Positions 31,675-39,952 of a stretch of DNA of 64,000 nt are shown one piece after another. The notes under the pieces were generated by a model. That model ran no database searches and was not told the origin of the DNA. It saw only the letters and a program-made list of their open reading frames with translations. The stretch's first letter is position 1. Every line of letters begins with the position of its first letter. Position numbers and translations under genes: made by a program. Source of the DNA: Scybalenecus merdavium (GTDB lineage Bacteria > Bacillota > Clostridia > Oscillospirales > Acutalibacteraceae); contig DVNM01000020.1 of the NCBI GenBank assembly GCA_018714405.1, positions 1-64,000 of the forward strand, in the 5' to 3' direction.

Positions 31675-32532
31675 ATGAAAAAAATGCTGCTTGTGCTGCT
31701 GGCGTGCGCCATGCTTTTTGCCGGCTGCACCCGGCAGGAAAGCAAGGACGACGCAGCCGAAAGCTCGGCGGCGCAGACATCGGAAAGCGAAGCGACGGCA
31801 GCGGACTACACGACCTCGCCGCCGGCGGACGCCATGCAGGCCGACTTTGGCGATTATTCGCGCGACAAGGTCATTTGGGGCCCCGGCAACACCGTGGACC
31901 ACCAGCGGCCCGCCGACCCGGTCAGTTTGCAAAAGCAATTCGGCGATCTGGGCGCAACGTTCATCGGGTCCGACACAAAAACGATCTGCCTGACGTTTGA
32001 CGAGGGTTATGAAAACGGCTACACGCCGCAAATTCTCGACACACTGAAAGAAAAAGGCGTAAAAGCCGTTTTCTTTGTGACGTATGACTTTGCAAAAGCC
32101 AACCCAAAGCTGGTGCAGCGCATGATCGACGAGGGGCACATTGTGGGCAACCACACCTACCGCCACTACACGATGGACGAGGTAGACCTTTCCGTGGCGG
32201 AGGAAGAGATCCGCGTGCTGCACGACTATGTTGCCGACACGTTTGACTACGAAATGAAGTACTTTCGTTTTCCGAAAGGCGAATTTTCCGAGCAGACGCT
32301 TTACCTGGCCCAAATGATGGGCTACGAAAGCGTGTTCTGGTCGTTTGCCTACGCGGACTGGGACACGGAAAACCCGCCTGACGAACAGGAAGCGCTGCGG
32401 CTTCTGACCGAGTCTACACACGGCGGCGCGATTTACCTGCTGCACGCCGTGTCCGCCACGAACGCAAGCATTTTGGGGGCGGCGATCGATAACATCCGCG
32501 CCCAGGGCTACACGTTTACGACCGACATTTAA
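31675..32532 (+). CDS. PdaA-type polysaccharide deacetylase lipoprotein
   Basis: A 285-aa exported NodB-fold deacetylase. The lipobox LFAGC places the lipidated Cys near residue 18, followed by a Ser/Ala/Glu-rich linker. The catalytic motifs are LTFDEGYENGYTP (TFDxGYEN, as in Bacillus PdaA) and GNHTYRHYT (metal-binding HxxxH). PdaA makes the muramic delta-lactam of spore cortex, and this window encodes other sporulation genes, so that role is likely. I start it at ATG 31675 behind GGGAGG. The only promoter-like pair nearby (31531-31558) lies before the terminator at 31571, so how it is transcribed, possibly by a forespore sigma, is unclear. Confidence 0.85.
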   Translation: MKKMLLVLLACAMLFAGCTRQESKDDAAESSAAQTSESEATAADYTTSPPADAMQADFGDYSRDKVIWGPGNTVDHQRPADPVSLQKQFGDLGATFIGSDTKTICLTFDEGYENGYTPQILDTLKEKGVKAVFFVTYDFAKANPKLVQRMIDEGHIVGNHTYRHYTMDEVDLSVAEEEIRVLHDYVADTFDYEMKYFRFPKGEFSEQTLYLAQMMGYESVFWSFAYADWDTENPPDEQEALRLLTESTHGGAIYLLHAVSATNASILGAAIDNIRAQGYTFTTDI

Positions 32533-32596
32533 CGGCGAAAACGGCGCAAAGCAGACACAGGGTGTACAAAAACCGAAAATTTCATTTCACACAGAG

Positions 32597-32626
32597 AAAA
32601 AGGGCTTTGCAGGAAGGCCCTTTTTT
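32597..32626 (+). terminator. terminator of the deacetylase gene
   Basis: AAAAAGGGC (32597-32605) and GCCC with six T (32617-32626). Confidence 0.85.
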
Positions 32627-32634
32627 GCTATAAT
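32606..32634 (+). promoter_or_regulatory. promoter of the M20 peptidase operon
   Basis: TTTGCA (32606-32611), a 17-bp spacer, TATAAT (32629-32634). The -35 lies inside the loop of the preceding terminator. Confidence 0.6.
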
Positions 32635-32684
32635 CAAATGGGGATTTATTTCCAAAAATCAAAAAACCGAAAGGACTGAGCCGA

Positions 32685-34151
32685 TTGGAAGTTTTACTCA
32701 TCATTCTGGCCGTGATCGCGGCCGCCCTGCTGCTGACGGCCGTGCACGCCGCGCTTTTCAAAAAAGAAGAGCTGCGCCCCGGCGCGTTTGAAAAAGAAAA
32801 CGTCAACACCGCCCGGGCGGCTGAGCACTTGAGCGAGGCCATACGCATCCGCACCGTGTCGTGCGAGGATGAAAGTCAAACGGACTGGACAGAATTTGAA
32901 AAGTTCCACGATTTTCTTGAAAAAAGCTACCCGCTGATCGCCAAGAACCTGAAACGCGAGAAAATTTCCAAAGCCTCGCTTCTGTACGAATGGACCGGCG
33001 AGCGAAGCGATGTAGAGCCGATCGCCTTTTTGTCGCACATGGACGTGGTGCCCGTAGCTGCCGGCACAGAAAGCGACTGGACCCACCCGGCATTCGACGG
33101 TGTGAACGACGGCGAATTTGTGTGGGGACGCGGCGCGCTGGACATGAAAAACCACCTGGTCTGCCTGATGGAGAGCATTGAGACCCTGCTTGAAGAAGGC
33201 TACCGCCCAAAGCGCACCGTTTACCTTTGCTTCGGCCACAACGAAGAGATCGTGGCCGGCGAGACCTCCGGCGCAGACGCCATCATGCAGGTTTTGAAAA
33301 GCCGCGGCGTCCGCCTGGACAGCATTATTGACGAGGGCGGCGCCATGCTGCCGGCCAACATCAAAGGCATTTTAGAGGGCAGCCTGGCCGGCATCGGCGT
33401 GGCGGAAAAAGGGTACGCCGACTTCCGCCTGACCCTGCGCGCCAAGGGTGGCCATTCCTCCCAGCCGCCGAAGCACACCGCGATCGGCGAGCTGGCCAAA
33501 GCCGTCTGCCGGCTGGAAAACCACCAGTTCAAAGCCAAAATGCTGCCGTTTGTAAAAAACCTGTTCAAATTAGTCGGCAGCCAGATGACCTACCCCGGCC
33601 GTTTCATTCTTTGCAACCACGTTATCCTGCGGCCGCTGATCCTCAAGGTGATGACGCTGATCCCGCCGGCCGCGTCGCTCGTGCGCACCACAATCGGCGT
33701 AACGATGGCCGAAGGTTCGCCGGCCGCCAACGTGCTGCCGCAAAAGGCGAGCGTTACGGTGAACTGCCGCATCATGCCGGGTGAATCCATTGCCTCTACA
33801 AAAGAGCACATCCGCCGCGCCATAAAAAATGACAAGATCGAGATCGAATTCATCAAGGGCAAGGAACCGTCCATCGTGTCGCCCGACAACACAAAATCTT
33901 TCGGCGTGCTGAAAAAGCTTTCGCGCCAGCTGGACCCCAAAAACATTGTGATCCCCTACCTGGTCATGGGCGGCACCGACGCGTACCACTACGAGCCCAT
34001 CTGCGAAAACATTTACCGCTTTGCGCCGTTCACCGTGCCGACCGAGCTGCTTTTGACCACGCACTCCACGAACGAGCGCTGCCCGGTCGAACAGCTGACG
34101 CAGGGCGTGGCCTTTTTTAAAAAATACATACGCGAAATGAACGAGGTCTGA
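32685..34151 (+). CDS. M20-family metallopeptidase with N-terminal membrane anchor
   Basis: A 488-aa zinc amidohydrolase/peptidase. Residues 2-25 are a single hydrophobic anchor. Metal-site motifs follow: SHMDVVPV, WGRGALDMK, HNEEI, and a late THSTNER. A lid domain lies around residues 235-350 (KGGHSSQPPKHTAIGELAKAV). The overall pattern matches the Cps1/PM20D1 carboxypeptidase branch, which cleaves dipeptides or N-acyl amino acids. The start is TTG 32685 behind AAGGAC. It is followed after 11 bases by two membrane proteins with no terminator, suggesting a peptide or amide uptake and cleavage unit (inference). Confidence 0.8.
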   Translation: MEVLLIILAVIAAALLLTAVHAALFKKEELRPGAFEKENVNTARAAEHLSEAIRIRTVSCEDESQTDWTEFEKFHDFLEKSYPLIAKNLKREKISKASLLYEWTGERSDVEPIAFLSHMDVVPVAAGTESDWTHPAFDGVNDGEFVWGRGALDMKNHLVCLMESIETLLEEGYRPKRTVYLCFGHNEEIVAGETSGADAIMQVLKSRGVRLDSIIDEGGAMLPANIKGILEGSLAGIGVAEKGYADFRLTLRAKGGHSSQPPKHTAIGELAKAVCRLENHQFKAKMLPFVKNLFKLVGSQMTYPGRFILCNHVILRPLILKVMTLIPPAASLVRTTIGVTMAEGSPAANVLPQKASVTVNCRIMPGESIASTKEHIRRAIKNDKIEIEFIKGKEPSIVSPDNTKSFGVLKKLSRQLDPKNIVIPYLVMGGTDAYHYEPICENIYRFAPFTVPTELLLTTHSTNERCPVEQLTQGVAFFKKYIREMNEV

Positions 34152-34162
34152 AAGGAGCCGCC

Positions 34163-34933
34163 ATGGATTTTAAAACAAGCACCTTTATGTACCTGCTCGG
34201 CGGCGCCGTTGTCGTATTCGTTCTGGCGCAGTCGCTGTTTTTCCTGATCCGTGCCTGGAAGCAGGGCAAGAAGATCGGCCTGGCCGAGTCCACCATGAAA
34301 AAGACAGTCGCCTCAAGCGCACTGTTTTCCATCGCCCCGTCGATCGCCATTTTGGCGACCGTGCTGACACTTTCCGGCGCGCTCGGCATCGTGCTGCCGT
34401 GGATCCGCCTGAGCGTCATCGGCAACATCACCTACGAAGTGCCGGCCGCGCAAAGCGCGCTGGACGCCCTTGGCCTGACCGGGGGCCTGAGCCGCGAAGT
34501 GACCGACGAAACGGCCTTTTCGGCCGCAGCCTGGGTCATGACCCTAGGTTCGGTCATGCCGCTTGTCATCCTGCCGTTTGCCGTAAAATTTATTCAAAAA
34601 AAGATCGGCTCAGCCGTGCACAAAAACGGCGCGTGGGCAAACGCCATGAGCACCGCCGCGTTTACCGGACTGATCTCTGCCTTTATCGGGCGCGCGATCC
34701 TCGGCAGCGGCGAACCCGACGTGCTCGGCGACGGCGCCGGTGTCTTAAGTGTGGCGGCGCTTTTCACCTCCATGCTTTTCATGTGGATATTTATGCAGAT
34801 CAACAAAAAGAAACCGATGGCGTGGCTCGACACGTTCGCCATGCCGCTGAGCCTGTTTATCGCGCTTGGGGTCGTCATGCTTTTGAACCAGGTGCTGCCG
34901 GGCGAGATCGCCGCATTGGAATGGAGGGGCTGA
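34163..34933 (+). CDS. polytopic membrane protein, DUF5058-like
   Basis: A 256-aa protein with six to seven hydrophobic segments (for example FMYLLGGAVVVFVLAQSLFF and AWVMTLGSVMPLVILPFAV). It resembles the uncharacterised DUF5058 family. AAAGGAG precedes the ATG. It is separated from the next membrane gene by one base and follows an M20 peptidase, so the two membrane proteins probably form one complex. A transporter function fits but is not demonstrated. Confidence 0.55.
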   Translation: MDFKTSTFMYLLGGAVVVFVLAQSLFFLIRAWKQGKKIGLAESTMKKTVASSALFSIAPSIAILATVLTLSGALGIVLPWIRLSVIGNITYEVPAAQSALDALGLTGGLSREVTDETAFSAAAWVMTLGSVMPLVILPFAVKFIQKKIGSAVHKNGAWANAMSTAAFTGLISAFIGRAILGSGEPDVLGDGAGVLSVAALFTSMLFMWIFMQINKKKPMAWLDTFAMPLSLFIALGVVMLLNQVLPGEIAALEWRG

Positions 34934-34934
34934 G

Positions 34935-35591
34935 ATGGAACGATATAACAACCGCACCCACATTTACGGCCGCTTCTGGGTCATTACGGCGCTGGTCGGC
35001 TTTATCATGATCCCGCTGGCCATTTCCGCCCACCTGGACGCATGGCCCTCTGCCGCCGCCGTTTTCAAGGGGCTGGCGCCCATTGCCCTGCTGTTTTACC
35101 CGACCGCCATTATTGAAGTGGTGACCTACACGCCGCTGCTGGGCTCCGGCGCGACATACCTGAGCTTTGTGACCGGCAACATCTCCAATCTGAAGCTGCC
35201 GTGCGCCCTGTCGGCCATGGACATGGCCGGCGTGCGCGCGAACAGCGACGAGGGCGAGCTGCTGTCTACGATCGCCTCGGCCACATCCTCCATCGTAACC
35301 ACACTGGTGCTGGCTGTGGGCGTGGTGGCCTTTTCCCCGTTCCTGCCGTACCTGACTGACCCGGATTCGCCGTTTTCCGCCGCGTTCAGCCAGGTGGTGC
35401 CGGCGCTGTTCGGTGCGCTCGGCATGGGTTACATCGCCAAAAACTACAAAATCAGCATCGCCCCGCTGGCGGTCGTGCTGATCGTGCTGGCCATAGACGG
35501 CTCCGTCGCCATCGGCGTGCTGATCCCGGTGGGCGTCGTCGTAGCGCTGCTGGCCACCCACATCATGTTCAAAAAAGGCTGGATCCACTGA
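34935..35591 (+). CDS. polytopic membrane protein, partner of the DUF5058-like protein
   Basis: A 218-aa protein with about six hydrophobic segments and a soluble loop LGSGATYLSFVTGNISNLKL after the second segment. I do not recognise a named family. It begins one base after the DUF5058-like gene, with GGAGGGG in the preceding coding sequence as ribosome site. The strict pairing suggests a two-subunit transporter. A 10-bp inverted repeat follows the stop (35592-35601 with 35619-35628) without a U-run. Confidence 0.55.
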   Translation: MERYNNRTHIYGRFWVITALVGFIMIPLAISAHLDAWPSAAAVFKGLAPIALLFYPTAIIEVVTYTPLLGSGATYLSFVTGNISNLKLPCALSAMDMAGVRANSDEGELLSTIASATSSIVTTLVLAVGVVAFSPFLPYLTDPDSPFSAAFSQVVPALFGALGMGYIAKNYKISIAPLAVVLIVLAIDGSVAIGVLIPVGVVVALLATHIMFKKGWIH

Positions 35592-35678
35592 CGTTTTCCG
35601 CAGCGGGCAGTGAAAGCGGCGGAAAACGCTGTGGAAAAGTTTAAAAATTCTGAATTTTACGCACAAAAGAGGAAGAAT

Positions 35679-36560
35679 ATGTACAAATTTGCCATTGTGC
35701 AGCACCGCAGTCTGCCCGGAAAAACAAAAGAGAACACAGACTGCGCCGTGCAGATGATCCGCCAGGCAGCCGAAAACGGCGCCGACCTGGTGCTGTTTCC
35801 GGAATGCTTCCTGACCGGCTATGCCTTTCCGGACGTCTGCCGCAGCCGGCAGGACGACGCGCACATTCTGCAAGACCCGGACTTTGCCGCCTGGCGCGAC
35901 GCGGCGCTGACAGACGACTGCAAGTGGCTGGAAGCCGTGCGCAACGCAGCGGCCGAAACGCAGACAAACGTCTGCATCACCGCCTTTACAAAAGGCGAAA
36001 AGCTGCCGCAAAACACCGCCTTTTTACTGGACCGAAACGGCAAAACAGTGCTGAAGTACAGTAAGGTGCACACCTGTGATTTTGACGCCGAACGTTTTTT
36101 GGAGGGCGGCAGCCGCTTCTGCACGGGCGAGACGGACGGCATTTGTTTTGGCGTTATGATCTGCTACGACCGCGAGCACCCCGAAAGTGCGCGCGAGCTG
36201 ATGCTGCAGGGCGCCGAGATCATTCTGGTGCCGAACGACTGCACCTGCATGCGCCCGCGTCTGGCCGAGCTTTCAGTGGCCGCCATGCAGAACATGTGCG
36301 CCGTTGCCATGGCCAACCCGCCCGGGGAAAACGGCGGCTGTTCCTGCGCCTTTGATCCCGACGTGTGGGGCGAAGACGGCCGCGGCGCCGACAACACGCT
36401 TGCCCTGGCCGGCGAAACGTTTGACGGCATTTTGTACGCCGAACTGGACATAAACGCTCTGCGCCGCCACCGGCAGAAAGAAGACCTGGGCAAATACCGA
36501 AAACCGCACGCCTATCTGCACCTGACGCTGCCGGACGACGACCGCACCAGGTACAAATAA
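35679..36560 (+). CDS. carbon-nitrogen hydrolase (nitrilase superfamily)
   Basis: A 293-aa cytoplasmic amidase. The catalytic Glu-Lys-Cys triad is visible: Glu in FPECFLTGYAFP (about residue 47), Lys in LKYSKVH (about residue 130) and Cys in GVMICYDREHPESARELM (about residue 162). The family includes omega-amidases, N-carbamoyl amidases and beta-ureidopropionases; the exact substrate is open. AAGAGGAAG precedes the ATG at 35679, so I reject the in-frame start at 35610. It lies 87 bp after the membrane pair and is closed by a strong terminator, so it could be part of the same peptide/amide unit. Confidence 0.85.
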   Translation: MYKFAIVQHRSLPGKTKENTDCAVQMIRQAAENGADLVLFPECFLTGYAFPDVCRSRQDDAHILQDPDFAAWRDAALTDDCKWLEAVRNAAAETQTNVCITAFTKGEKLPQNTAFLLDRNGKTVLKYSKVHTCDFDAERFLEGGSRFCTGETDGICFGVMICYDREHPESARELMLQGAEIILVPNDCTCMRPRLAELSVAAMQNMCAVAMANPPGENGGCSCAFDPDVWGEDGRGADNTLALAGETFDGILYAELDINALRRHRQKEDLGKYRKPHAYLHLTLPDDDRTRYK

Positions 36561-36578
36561 CACACATTAAAACCAATG

Positions 36579-36634
36579 CCTGCAAAGCACAGCTGACCTG
36601 CTTTTGGTCAAAATTTGTGTTTTGCAGGTTTTTT
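36579..36634 (+). terminator. terminator of the nitrilase gene
   Basis: 13-bp arms 36579-36591 (CCTGCAAAGCACA) and 36616-36628 with one G-U pair, then TTTTTT. Confidence 0.85.
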
Positions 36635-36720
36635 ATTGCCCCAAAAGCCTAAAAGCGCACAAAAAGCGGCTGCTTTCGACCGTTTTCAAATGTTTATAAA
36701 TAATTTATATCTCATCTGTA

Positions 36721-36747
36721 AAAGTACATTGACAGGTGAGGTACTTT
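36721..36747. promoter_or_regulatory. PadR operator
   Basis: AAAGTAC (36721-36727) and GTACTTT (36741-36747), perfect 7-bp arms with a 13-bp spacer, spanning the -35 box of the PadR promoter. This suits autorepression by the PadR dimer encoded 33 bp downstream; binding is inferred. Confidence 0.65.
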
Positions 36748-36757
36748 GTTGTATTAT
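36729..36757 (+). promoter_or_regulatory. promoter of the PadR operon
   Basis: TTGACA (36729-36734), a 17-bp spacer, TATTAT (36752-36757). Confidence 0.85.
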
Positions 36758-36779
36758 AAGGCTGAAAGGAGGCGCACAC

Positions 36780-37115
36780 ATGATTGCATCCGATATTCTG
36801 CGCGGCTGCACCGAGACGATCATTCTGGCACAACTGATGCAGGGCGACAGCTACGGCTACCGAATCAACAAAACGATCCAGCAGAAGTCGGGCGGCGAAC
36901 TGGAGCTGAAAGAAGCCACGCTTTACACGGTGTTCCGGCGGCTGGAGCAATCCGGCGACATCACCGCCTACTGGGGCGACGAAACGACCGGCGCCAGGCG
37001 CAAGTACTACGCCATTACCGACAAAGGGCGCGAAACATACTGCAAACTCAGCGGCGAATGGAAACACGCGCGCGACATCATCAACAACTTAATGGAGACG
37101 GAGGTACAGCCATGA
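36780..37115 (+). CDS. PadR-family transcriptional regulator
   Basis: A 111-aa winged-helix repressor of the short PadR-s2 group. The HTH runs through QLMQGDSYGYRINKTIQ and LELKEATLYTVFRRLEQSG, followed by the wing GARRKYYAITDKGRE and a C-terminal dimerisation helix. AAAGGAGG precedes the ATG at 36780. Its stop overlaps the next gene as ATGA (37112-37115). PadR-s2 proteins commonly control a following membrane protein and a DUF4097 protein, as here. The ligand is unknown. Confidence 0.9.
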   Translation: MIASDILRGCTETIILAQLMQGDSYGYRINKTIQQKSGGELELKEATLYTVFRRLEQSGDITAYWGDETTGARRKYYAITDKGRETYCKLSGEWKHARDIINNLMETEVQP

Positions 37116-37789
37116 ACGACAGACTTCGGGAATATGTGGATGGACTGTTTAACGGTGTGCCCATGACCAAGGAAACGATCGAATTCCGCGAAGAAGTTTT
37201 ACAGAATTTAAACGAAAAATATGCCGACCTGATCAGCCAGGGCAAAAGCGACGAGGCGGCTTACAATATTGCCGTGGCCGGCGTGGGCGACATCCAGTCC
37301 ATCCTGCGCGACATGGGCGGCGAAAAAGCGCAGGCACAAAACGCCGCGCCGGCGCAAGAGCCGCCGAAATCGGCGCGCGAGCAGGAATTTGCCAAGGATG
37401 AAAAAACAGAGCGCATCATGACGGCCATAGGCGTGGCCCTGTGCATTTTGTGCCCGGTGCCGTGCATTTTGTGGCCCGGCGCCGTCGGTGCGGTGCTGCT
37501 GTTTGTGCTGGTCGCCGCCGGCGTGGCCATGTTCATTTTAGCGCCGAACCCCAAGCAAAAATACAAAAACAACGTCACGATGGCCGAGGAATTCCGCCAG
37601 TGGAAAACGGAAAAGCAGGGCGTAAAGGCGCGCATTTCCCTGATCCACGCCGTGATCTGGGCGGCCGCAGCCGGGTTGTATTTTCTGATCAGCTTTGCCA
37701 GCGGCGCATGGTTTATAACCTGGGTCATCTTTCTGATCGCGCCGTGCCTTTGCGGCATTGCCAGCGCAGTATTTGAACTGAAGAGGTGA
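37112..37789 (+). CDS. DUF1700/permease-prefix-like membrane protein
   Basis: A 225-aa protein. The soluble N-terminal 75 residues (NDRLREYVDGLFNGVP, FREEVLQNLNEKYADL, VAGVGDIQSIL) match the helical permease-prefix/DUF1700 module, and the C-terminal part has four hydrophobic segments with a basic loop between the pairs. It is coupled to PadR by ATGA overlap and precedes the DUF4097 gene by four bases. PadR-DUF1700-DUF4097 groups are widespread in Firmicutes and are thought to respond to envelope stress; the mechanism is not known. Confidence 0.65.
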   Translation: MNDRLREYVDGLFNGVPMTKETIEFREEVLQNLNEKYADLISQGKSDEAAYNIAVAGVGDIQSILRDMGGEKAQAQNAAPAQEPPKSAREQEFAKDEKTERIMTAIGVALCILCPVPCILWPGAVGAVLLFVLVAAGVAMFILAPNPKQKYKNNVTMAEEFRQWKTEKQGVKARISLIHAVIWAAAAGLYFLISFASGAWFITWVIFLIAPCLCGIASAVFELKR

Positions 37790-37793
37790 AAAC

Positions 37794-38744
37794 ATGAACA
37801 GTCAAAAAACAAAAAACATTGTAAAAATCGCCGTTTTGGCGGTGATCGTACTGATTTTGCTGGGCATTCTGACCGCCGGCGTGGTCGGCAAGCAGCTGAA
37901 GGACCTGGCCGTGTCCGGCATTTCCGCCATTTCCGACAGGCTGAATGATGACGACAGCGACGCCGCGCTGCCGGGCGTGACCGAAACCACGGCGCCGACA
38001 GAACCCGAGCCGGCCTACAGCAGCGCCACGAACGGCACCGGCGCATTCAACCTGCGCGCCGAACAGGTGCGCTCCATAGACATCACCTGGGTCAGCGGCA
38101 AGGTAAACGTGGAAAACACCGCAAGCGACGCCATCGAAGTGTCTGAAGCAAATGCCGAGACACAGCTGCAGTGGACGCTGGACCAATACGGCAACCTGAA
38201 CATCCGCTGCTGTGATTCCGAGCACCACATCCGTGCGCATGACAAGGACCTGACCGTGCGCCTGCCGCAGGACAAACAGCTGGAAGATTTTGAGATCCAA
38301 AGCGCCAGCAGCGACATCGAGATCCAGACGCTGCTGGCAGACGAATTTAAAGCCGAAGGCGCAAGCGGCAGCCTGCGCGCCGCGGCGCTGGGGGCAAACA
38401 GCGCATCGGTCAAAACCGTCAGCGGCGACATACACATAGCCGGCAGCATTGCCGAAGAGGTAGATCTGGAAAGCGTGAGCGGCAGCATGGAGATCGAAGC
38501 AGCCGTGCTTCCGCAGGACCTGGACGCCAAAAGCGTCAGCGGGAACTGGCGTTTGACCCTGCCCAAGGGCAGCGATTTCTTTGCCGAGATCAAGACCGTT
38601 TCCGGCGCCGTCAGCGCCGACGACTTTGGGCTGAGCAGCGCGCAGCCGTCGCGCGGCACCTACACATTCGGCAGTGAAGAAAACGACACAGAATTCCACT
38701 TTGAGACCGTCAGCGGCAGCGTGCGCATCGTACCGGCCGACTGA
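37794..38744 (+). CDS. DUF4097 beta-repeat protein
   Basis: A 316-aa protein with one N-terminal membrane anchor (residues 10-32) and, after a Thr/Pro/Glu-rich linker, a right-handed beta-repeat domain of DUF4097/DUF4098 type. The repeats are visible as recurring strand motifs: WVSGKVNVEN, SASSDIEIQT, TVSGDIHIAG, SVSGSMEIEA, SVSGNWRLTL and TVSGSVRIVP. The domain is outside the membrane by topology. It is the last gene of the PadR unit and is followed by a terminator. Such domains are proposed adhesion or envelope-sensing modules; nothing here identifies a partner. Confidence 0.8.
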   Translation: MNSQKTKNIVKIAVLAVIVLILLGILTAGVVGKQLKDLAVSGISAISDRLNDDDSDAALPGVTETTAPTEPEPAYSSATNGTGAFNLRAEQVRSIDITWVSGKVNVENTASDAIEVSEANAETQLQWTLDQYGNLNIRCCDSEHHIRAHDKDLTVRLPQDKQLEDFEIQSASSDIEIQTLLADEFKAEGASGSLRAAALGANSASVKTVSGDIHIAGSIAEEVDLESVSGSMEIEAAVLPQDLDAKSVSGNWRLTLPKGSDFFAEIKTVSGAVSADDFGLSSAQPSRGTYTFGSEENDTEFHFETVSGSVRIVPAD

Positions 38745-38758
38745 AAAGAGCAAAACGC

Positions 38759-38788
38759 AAAAAAAGCGTCCCTTGGGGCGCTTTTTTT
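38759..38788 (+). terminator. terminator of the PadR operon
   Basis: A7-GCG-TCCC and GGGG-CGC-T7 form a stem with a minimal loop between 38759 and 38788. Confidence 0.85.
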
Positions 38789-38849
38789 GCTGCCGGAATA
38801 CGGCAAGTTGTTGAGATTTTGTAAATTTTTTTATTTTTGTTTTTTTGCC

Positions 38850-38878
38850 TTGTGCTCCGTATTATATTATTATATAAT
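38850..38878 (+). promoter_or_regulatory. promoter of the mre operon
   Basis: TTGTGC (38850-38855), a 17-bp spacer, TATAAT (38873-38878) in a very AT-rich stretch, 75 bp upstream of mreB. Confidence 0.7.
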
Positions 38879-38953
38879 AGCATTGCTGAATTGAATTCCC
38901 GGTATTTTCCGATTATTTTGACCAAGATTTTGTGAGAAAGCGAGCGATAAAAC

Positions 38954-39931
38954 ATGTTGACAAGAGACCTCGGCATTGACCTGGGCACGGCAAACACACA
39001 AATGTGCAGCAAAAAGGGCGGTATCGTGATCGACGAACCGTCCGTTGTGGCTGTTGACGTAAAAACAAAGCGCGTTCTGGCCGTAGGCAATGTGGCCAAA
39101 AGCATGATCGGGCGCACGCCCGGCTCCATTGTGGCGGTGCACCCGCTGAAAAACGGCGTGATCGCCGACTTTGATATGACGACCGACATGCTGCGCGACT
39201 TTATGGGCCGTTCAGCCAGACACCTGCTGTTTACAAAGACCCGCATTGTGATTTCGGTGCCCTCCGGCGTAACGGAAGTGGAGCGCAAAGCCGTGGAAGA
39301 CGCGGCGCGCAACGCCGGCGCACAGGAAGTGGAACTGATTGAAAAAGCCATGGCCGCCGCCATCGGCGCAGGGCTGCCCACAAACGAGCCGACCGGCACC
39401 ATGGTGGCCGACATCGGCGCCGGCACCACCGACATTGCCGTGATCAGCCTGGGCGGCATTGCCGCGTCGCGCTGCGTGAAAACGGCCGGCGACGCCTTTG
39501 ACGAGGCCATTGTCAACTACATGAAAAAGAACTACGACATACTGATCGGCGACCGCACGGCCGAGGACATCAAGCTGAAAATCGGCTCCGTTTACGAATA
39601 CGGCGGCGAGGGCGCCATGGAAGTGCGCGGCCGCAGCCTGAACGACGGCCTGCCGACTTCTGTAGAGATCACCTCGGAAGAGATCCGCGATGTGCTGCTG
39701 GAGCCGGCCACGATCATTACCGACGCCATTCGCGAAACGCTGGAGGTCACCCTGCCCGAGCTGGCGGCCGACATCATTGACCGCGGCATTTACCTGACGG
39801 GCGGCAGCAGCCAGCTGCGCGGCATTGACCAGCTGATCGCCGAACGCGCCCACATTGCCGTGCACATTGCCGAAAACCCCACCAAGTGCGTGGCGCTCGG
39901 CACCTCCATCAAACTGCGCAAGATCCGATAA
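38954..39931 (+). CDS. mreB: rod shape-determining protein MreB
   Basis: Bacterial actin that guides lateral cell-wall synthesis. At 325 aa it is slightly shorter than typical MreB (about 330-345). Nucleotide-binding motifs are in place: DLGIDLGTANT (phosphate 1), VADIGAGTTDIAVIS (phosphate 2) and YLTGGSSQLRG (adenosine). It starts at ATG 38954 with a weak purine-rich ribosome site. It heads the mreB-mreC-mreD-PBP2 operon, with 21 bp to mreC. A second, Mbl-type paralogue is possible elsewhere. Confidence 0.93.
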   Translation: MLTRDLGIDLGTANTQMCSKKGGIVIDEPSVVAVDVKTKRVLAVGNVAKSMIGRTPGSIVAVHPLKNGVIADFDMTTDMLRDFMGRSARHLLFTKTRIVISVPSGVTEVERKAVEDAARNAGAQEVELIEKAMAAAIGAGLPTNEPTGTMVADIGAGTTDIAVISLGGIAASRCVKTAGDAFDEAIVNYMKKNYDILIGDRTAEDIKLKIGSVYEYGGEGAMEVRGRSLNDGLPTSVEITSEEIRDVLLEPATIITDAIRETLEVTLPELAADIIDRGIYLTGGSSQLRGIDQLIAERAHIAVHIAENPTKCVALGTSIKLRKIR

Positions 39932-39952
39932 CCGAAACAAGAAGGTTCCCTC

